A DNA stretch of 64,000 nucleotides from an uncultured Alphaproteobacteria bacterium. GTDB lineage: Bacteria > Pseudomonadota > Alphaproteobacteria > Rs-D84. The translations under genes and the position numbers were made by a program. The notes under the pieces were generated by a model, which was given only the letters and a program-made list of their open reading frames with translations, did no database searches and was not told the DNA's origin. Within the stretch, counting starts at the first letter, position 1. The number at the start of each line of letters is the position of its first letter. Of this stretch, positions 59,840-64,000 are shown piece by piece. The stretch spans positions 1-64,000 of the forward strand of contig CALXLS010000002.1 of the NCBI GenBank assembly GCA_944389265.1. The letters run 5' to 3'.

Positions 59840-60847
59840 TTATAACAATGTTTTTAATTGTCTTAGGAAATTTTCTTGCGGCAAATTCATCCAGTATAGA
59901 ATCCCCAGCGCAGTTATAACAGGCATAACAGTTAAAATACCAAACAACCCCAAAGAAAGTGCAAACATTCTAGCCGAAAAAACTTCAGAGACCTTTTCAG
60001 AATGCCATATAGACAATGCACACAAACAAAAGACAACAAATAAAGTTCCCAAAAACACAGGTACAGACTCTGTTAAAACAAACAAAGCAATGCACAACAA
60101 AGAGATAAAACGAACCAACCATTTTATTTTTATATATGCACTACGCCTAATTTTAGAACGAGCATTAACATTACGCAATGCCACAGTAATCATCACCGCA
60201 CATCCTGCCAGCAATAAAAACAACAAATGGAAAGCAGTTAAACTGCCTAACTGCCCAAATCTAAAGAATTCTGGTTGCATTAAAATTGCTGTTATTATTG
60301 CCAAAATTACTAACAAAGTTCCTGGAATAGGGCGCATTTCATATTTAGCCACTCTTCCTAAAATCATTCCTCCGACTACAGCACCAATTTGCAATATTGG
60401 CCCCCACCAAGCATGCAAATCAGACAATCCAATGAACAAAAGAATTAATATAAACAAGGAAAAGACTTGAATTTTTCTTGCTTTTGATATCTCATGCCAC
60501 TTAGATAATTTTATATTCTTTGTATGAGAACCTATAAACAAAGATGCGACAAAAGATATCGCCGCCACCATAAAAGGCAAAACAGTTGCATTATCACGAA
60601 GCACATCATAATTTCCACCGAACAAAATAATCCATGCCAAAGAAAACATAACTGTTATCAAAGAAAACCTATTTGTTAAAGATTTTCTATTCCAACCTAT
60701 TTTTTCCAAAAAATCATTTCCACAAAAATATACAAATACAAACAAAGGAATCGCCAAAACTGCCCACCATAAAAAAGCGGGTGCTGCCAAAGCCGCATTA
60801 TTAAACGCACTTATAGCACTTTGAACAATAATAGATTCATCAAACAT
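59840..60847 (-). CDS. Polytopic inner-membrane protein of unknown function
   Basis: Not recognised. 335 residues from ATG 60847 (MFDESIIVQSAISAFNNAAL). About ten hydrophobic helices, few conserved charged residues inside them, and a basic cytoplasmic loop (RNVNARSKIRRSAYIKIKW). The first 15 codons of the longer frame overlap the divergent methyltransferase and are excluded. It is separated from lpxA by 88 bases and could be part of the same transcript. A transporter or flippase-like role is possible but unsupported. Confidence 0.7.
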   Translation of the reverse strand: MFDESIIVQSAISAFNNAALAAPAFLWWAVLAIPLFVFVYFCGNDFLEKIGWNRKSLTNRFSLITVMFSLAWIILFGGNYDVLRDNATVLPFMVAAISFVASLFIGSHTKNIKLSKWHEISKARKIQVFSLFILILLFIGLSDLHAWWGPILQIGAVVGGMILGRVAKYEMRPIPGTLLVILAIITAILMQPEFFRFGQLGSLTAFHLLFLLLAGCAVMITVALRNVNARSKIRRSAYIKIKWLVRFISLLCIALFVLTESVPVFLGTLFVVFCLCALSIWHSEKVSEVFSARMFALSLGLFGILTVMPVITALGILYWMNLPQENFLRQLKTLL

Positions 60848-60851
60848 AAAC

Positions 60852-60879
60852 TTGCCTTTTAATTTTGTTGAATTATTAT
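60852..60879 (+). promoter_or_regulatory. Promoter of the 60886 methyltransferase
   Basis: TTGCCT (60852-60857), 16-base spacer, TATTAT (60874-60879), ending seven bases before ATG 60886, so the transcript is predicted to start at the start codon. Confidence 0.5.
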
Positions 60880-60885
60880 ATAGCC

Positions 60886-61569
60886 ATGGCACAAAAACAA
60901 GAAATTTTTACCTTACTTGGCGGAAAAGTTCGCATAACACGAGGTCATTATAATCCGACCTCTGATGCCGTATGGTTGGCCGCATTCTGTCCGTCAAAGA
61001 TAAAAACTGTACTAGATGTAGGTATCGGCACAGGCGGTGCCACTCTTTGTTTACTTGCGAACAACCCCAAAGCAGAGGCCACCGGGATAGACAAATCAAC
61101 AGAAATGCTAGAAGAATGCCACAAAAACGCCCTTATAAATAATACTGACATAGAACTTATAAATGCAGATATTTTTACATGGCGAACGAATAAAACTTTC
61201 GACCTAGTTATCAGCAACCCACCATATTTCAAAGGAACGCCTGCCAAACATGATGCCCACCATAATGTAGACCTAACCGCATGGACAAAGAAATGTATTG
61301 CACGCGTTCGACCACGTGGGTATTTCTGCATAATCATAGACTCTAATGCACTAAGTGAAGTAATATCTGAAATGAATAACCATTGTGGTGACATAACAAT
61401 ATTCCCTTTATTTGGTGCTAAAAACACCGCAGAGCGGGTTCTTCTACGTGGTCGTTTGGGGACTCATGGCGGGACAACTCTACATTCTGGCCTTTCAATG
61501 AATTACGAACCTGTTTTGCGTGACGGCTTGACTATTGAGTCGGTATTGTCTAGACTAAACGAGATATGA
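60886..61569 (+). CDS. TrmN6-like N6-adenine methyltransferase
   Basis: 227 residues from ATG 60886; codons from 60865 overlap the divergent gene. SAM-binding VLDVGIGTGGATLCLL, TGIDKS and the catalytic NPPY (LVISNPPYFKG) place it with the YfiC/TrmN6 group, which methylates A37 of tRNA1(Val). The N-terminus TLLGGKVRITRGHYNPTSDAV is typical of the family. Substrate assignment rests on family likeness only. Its TGA overlaps the next ATG by four bases. Confidence 0.82.
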   Translation: MAQKQEIFTLLGGKVRITRGHYNPTSDAVWLAAFCPSKIKTVLDVGIGTGGATLCLLANNPKAEATGIDKSTEMLEECHKNALINNTDIELINADIFTWRTNKTFDLVISNPPYFKGTPAKHDAHHNVDLTAWTKKCIARVRPRGYFCIIIDSNALSEVISEMNNHCGDITIFPLFGAKNTAERVLLRGRLGTHGGTTLHSGLSMNYEPVLRDGLTIESVLSRLNEI

Positions 61570-62843
61570 TAAATTTTATAACAAGATATTTTACATCACT
61601 GTGGGCGTTTATTACATCGCCATTTCGTGCTATTTGGCGCTTAATTTGTAAAGTCTTTCCACCGCGCGAATTCACTGTTATGGACACACCACGTGGGAAC
61701 GTTTATACTTTTCGCCAAAGCAGTTTTTGGCGATTTACTAAGTTCTGCGGCAAAATAGGTCTAATCATTTGGGCAGCGTGGTCTACATACGTATTTGTAT
61801 ATCATAGACCGTTATTACAAAAACGAACCCAGCAATTAGAAGAAGCAAAGGCTCTACATACTCGTCATATGACAGATTTACAAACATACTTAAAAAAATA
61901 CAATGATTTGACTCGTAATCTGAATGTTATAGACGACAAAATATTGAATTCAAAAAAACTTACCGACAAAGAGAAAGAAGATTTAATGAACAGCCGCATA
62001 AAAACTTGGGGTGAATTAGACTTTTTAAGAACCCGCATTACAGAAATGTTTACAAACGACGAATATACCGCCGAATATACAAAACTTTCAGAATTATCTA
62101 CAGAATTTGAATTAACGCGCGCAGAAAATGAAGAACTAAAAAAACGCAATACACAAATCGTAGAATCTATGAAAAAAATTAGTGAAGCAGATAATCAGAT
62201 TGTGAATCTTGTATCAAAACTTACAACCGATAACACAACAGAATTAAAAGACCACATGAAAAACATAAACAGTACTATTGCTTCGCTTGGGTTAACACAA
62301 AAAACACTGATAAAGAATGCAAACAAATATACAAATCCGTTTGTCGGTGCCGCATTCAGCCCATTAGATTTTGACAAAGAATTAGACCCCAAGTATCAAA
62401 AACTAGCAGAAGATTTAGAACTTTGGCATGGTTTATCAAAACTGAACACATTATTACCGCTTGGTGCCCCTGTAGAAAAAGTACGAATTACATCTAATTA
62501 TGGGATGAGGAATGACCCATTTACAGGAGAATTAAAACGTCATCGCGGTATAGATTTTGCAGGTAAGATCGGGACAGAACTAATGGCAGTTGCACCAGGG
62601 CGCGTAGTATCCGCAGGTGAACGTGTTGGATACGGTACAACAGTAGAAATAGATCACGGGCTTGGTTTTACTACATTATACGCCCATTTATCACAGATAA
62701 TGGTGGCACGTGGCGACTGGGTAAGGCCTGGAACCGTAGTTGGTCTTGGAGGTTCTACTGGCCGTTCTACGGGGCCTCATCTACATTATGAAATAAGGTA
62801 CAAAGGCGTACCATTTGACCCGTCAAAATTTGTAAAGGAATGA
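61566..62843 (+). CDS. M23-family peptidoglycan endopeptidase (LmdC-like)
   Basis: 425 residues. One membrane segment (about 60-80) and a periplasmic coiled coil (85-240) precede a C-terminal LytM domain (about 300-425) with zinc ligands in RHRGIDFAGKIG and GPHLHYEIRYKG. TTLYAHLSQI is also intact, so the enzyme should be active. The following bactofilin gene makes the bacA-lmdC pair known from Alphaproteobacteria, in which bactofilin guides wall remodelling. It starts inside the methyltransferase stop (ATGA). Confidence 0.9.
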   Translation: MINFITRYFTSLWAFITSPFRAIWRLICKVFPPREFTVMDTPRGNVYTFRQSSFWRFTKFCGKIGLIIWAAWSTYVFVYHRPLLQKRTQQLEEAKALHTRHMTDLQTYLKKYNDLTRNLNVIDDKILNSKKLTDKEKEDLMNSRIKTWGELDFLRTRITEMFTNDEYTAEYTKLSELSTEFELTRAENEELKKRNTQIVESMKKISEADNQIVNLVSKLTTDNTTELKDHMKNINSTIASLGLTQKTLIKNANKYTNPFVGAAFSPLDFDKELDPKYQKLAEDLELWHGLSKLNTLLPLGAPVEKVRITSNYGMRNDPFTGELKRHRGIDFAGKIGTELMAVAPGRVVSAGERVGYGTTVEIDHGLGFTTLYAHLSQIMVARGDWVRPGTVVGLGGSTGRSTGPHLHYEIRYKGVPFDPSKFVKE

Positions 62844-62847
62844 TAAA

Positions 62848-63201
62848 ATGCTAGCATTTACAAACGCGAAAGAAAAAACATCACCGACAATCATCGGGGC
62901 AGGTTGCAAGTTAACTGGCGACATAAAAACTGACCATACAGTACAAATTCACGGTCATGTTATTGGTAATATTTCCGCAGAAACAGTTGTTATCGGTCGT
63001 GGCGGCAAAGTAATTGGTAAAATAAATGCAAATAATCTGTTTTTACACGGAACATTAGACGGTCCAGCCACAGTAAATATTGCAAACGTATTTAGTAATG
63101 CACAAATGACCGGTACTTTATCTTATTTCACGTTAAACATAACGGGGAATACCGGATTAGAATGCAAACTTGCAAAGAGAAAGGATAAAAAGAATGAATA
63201 A
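62848..63201 (+). CDS. Bactofilin
   Basis: 117 residues. A beta-helical polymer-forming cytoskeletal protein. Core pattern SPTIIGAGCKLTGDIKTDHT, VQIHGHVIGNISAETVVIG, GKVIGKINANNLFLHGTLDG. The short N-terminal tail lacks a membrane segment. It starts four bases after the M23 gene and overlaps the rpiB start by eight bases. Confidence 0.93.
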   Translation: MLAFTNAKEKTSPTIIGAGCKLTGDIKTDHTVQIHGHVIGNISAETVVIGRGGKVIGKINANNLFLHGTLDGPATVNIANVFSNAQMTGTLSYFTLNITGNTGLECKLAKRKDKKNE

Positions 63202-63640
63202 AACTATATCAAAAATATATATAGCATCCGACCATCGCGGTGTTGGTGTAAAATTATACCTAATCGAAATGTTAACCGCTGCTGGTTATATAGTTGTAAA
63301 CCTGGGTGTAGACGACCCAAATACACAAGTAGACTTCCCAGACATTGCAAAAAAATTAGCAGAATCAATGGAAAGCGACACAAAATCACGCGGAATTTTG
63401 GTTTGCGGCACTGGTGCGGGCATGGAAATCGCAGCAAATAGATATCGTCACATTCGTGCTTCTCGCTGTGAAAGACCAGAGCAAGCACGCGATGACAGAT
63501 TTCATGATGACATAAATGTTTTGGCGCTAGCGGCAGATGATATAGACATAGAAATGGCGTTTTTATGCGCTCAGGCATTCTTAGAAAGCCCATTTGACGC
63601 AATAGAACGTCGTATTCGCAGAATCAAAAAAATATCGTAA
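63194..63640 (+). CDS. rpiB: Ribose-5-phosphate isomerase B
   Basis: Interconverts ribose 5-phosphate and ribulose 5-phosphate. 148 residues from ATG 63194 (AAAGGA upstream). IASDHRGVGVKLYL, the catalytic Cys in LVCGTGAGMEIAANR, and RASRCERPEQARDDRFHDDINVL match the family. Last gene of the methyltransferase-M23-bactofilin-rpiB operon. Confidence 0.95.
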   Translation: MNKTISKIYIASDHRGVGVKLYLIEMLTAAGYIVVNLGVDDPNTQVDFPDIAKKLAESMESDTKSRGILVCGTGAGMEIAANRYRHIRASRCERPEQARDDRFHDDINVLALAADDIDIEMAFLCAQAFLESPFDAIERRIRRIKKIS

Positions 63641-63660
63641 AAACAATCAGATAAACAAAT

Positions 63661-63688
63661 AAAAAAACGCCCGTTCGGGCGTTTTTTA
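63661..63688. terminator. Terminator between rpiB and leuS
   Basis: AAAACGCCCG/CGGGCGTTTT stem with TT at the loop, between convergent genes. Confidence 0.92.
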
Positions 63689-64000
63689 TTTCTTAACAAC
63701 AAAGTTTACCATTCTATTTGGCACAACTATTGTTTTTATGATTTCTGCACCGTCCAATTTTTTAGCAGCAGCCTTTTTGGCTACTTCTATTAATTCTGTT
63801 TCTGCAATAGATACAGGCACTTGGAAATCTGCCGCACGTTTACCATTTACAGAAACAACCATTGTCACAGTTGTCTTTTCCAGTTTTGCCGCATCATATT
63901 TTGGCCATGGTTGAAATACCAGCATATCTTTATGTCCTAATTTTTCCCACAATTCTTCTGTTAAATGTGGTGCAAAAGGATTTAATACCTGAACCAAAAC
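63686..64000 (-). CDS. leuS: Leucyl-tRNA synthetase, C-terminal part (5' end off window)
   Basis: About 105 residues are visible. The anticodon-binding end (LNPFAPHLTEELWEKLGH) and the C-terminal domain (VTMVVSVNGKRAADFQVPV, KKLDGAEIIKTIVVPNRMVN, FVVKK) match LeuS. The catalytic core lies beyond the right edge, so length and start are unknown. Confidence 0.9.
   Translation of the reverse strand, partial: VLVQVLNPFAPHLTEELWEKLGHKDMLVFQPWPKYDAAKLEKTTVTMVVSVNGKRAADFQVPVSIAETELIEVAKKAAAKKLDGAEIIKTIVVPNRMVNFVVKK

Noticed and set aside
1-64000. Insertion sequences, prophage or integrated plasmid
   Set aside because: No transposase, integrase, phage structural gene or flanking direct repeats at tRNA genes were found.

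Overview
The window is an AT-rich bacterial chromosome segment, and an alphaproteobacterium is the best reading. The main evidence is a clear GcrA cell-cycle regulator (49199-49759), a protein essentially confined to Alphaproteobacteria. Supporting evidence is a ruvB-ybgC-tolQRA neighbourhood, a bactofilin gene beside an M23 peptidase gene, and lipid A genes (lpxA, lpxB) that show a Gram-negative envelope. No insertion sequence, prophage or CRISPR array was seen. The large number of secreted cysteine-rich proteins suggests an uncultured, probably host-associated lineage; that is inference.

Layout. 0-11.8 kb holds housekeeping genes: rimM (cut by the left edge), rpsP, gdhA, tRNA-Gly, a LysM envelope protein, a phosphofructokinase, dnaK, rplY, rsmD, tadA, gpmI and a Cro/CI-type regulator. 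11.8-16.6 kb holds two adjacent secreted Cys-rich proteins and a CPVC membrane-protein pair. 16.7-23.7 kb holds dnaE-rsmH and secA. 24.2-29.6 kb is one 1829-residue exported repeat protein. 29.8-34.4 kb holds RNase P RNA, tolA-tolR-tolQ-ybgC, ruvB and an alpha/beta-hydrolase-like protein. 34.5-38.3 kb holds a secreted protein, a two-component system and an acyltransferase. 38.4-46.1 kb holds rplM-rpsI, tig, an outer-membrane barrel, rpsA, adk, corA, tRNA-Pro and acpS. 46.1-57.7 kb is the most unusual part: a secreted saposin-like protein with a long structured leader, gcrA with a large membrane-anchored coiled-coil protein, a prepilin-peptidase operon with three exported proteins, a four-tRNA cluster and a 907-residue exported protein. 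57.8-64 kb holds lpxA-lpxB, a polytopic membrane protein, an N6-adenine methyltransferase, an M23 peptidase with bactofilin, rpiB and the 3' end of leuS.

How parts fit together. About ten proteins carry Sec signal peptides followed by Cys-rich, Thr/Ser/Asn-rich or repetitive sequence, and none matches a well-known bacterial machine. Two of them (817 and 907 residues, 40 kb apart) are clear paralogues of a family I cannot name. One (217 residues) carries a saposin-B domain, a fold mostly known from eukaryotes, with exact cysteine spacing except that the middle disulfide pair is replaced by two alanines. The giant protein is built from eukaryote-like Cys-rich modules that have been copied within the gene. 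Together with a lone prepilin peptidase these are the best candidates for an undescribed surface or host-interaction system.

Most genes end in clean hairpin-plus-T terminators shared by convergent neighbours. Several promoters fit a sigma70-like consensus with 16-18 base spacers. In a few cases (adk, the 60886 methyltransferase) the -10 box sits 7-8 bases before the start codon, pointing to leaderless mRNAs.
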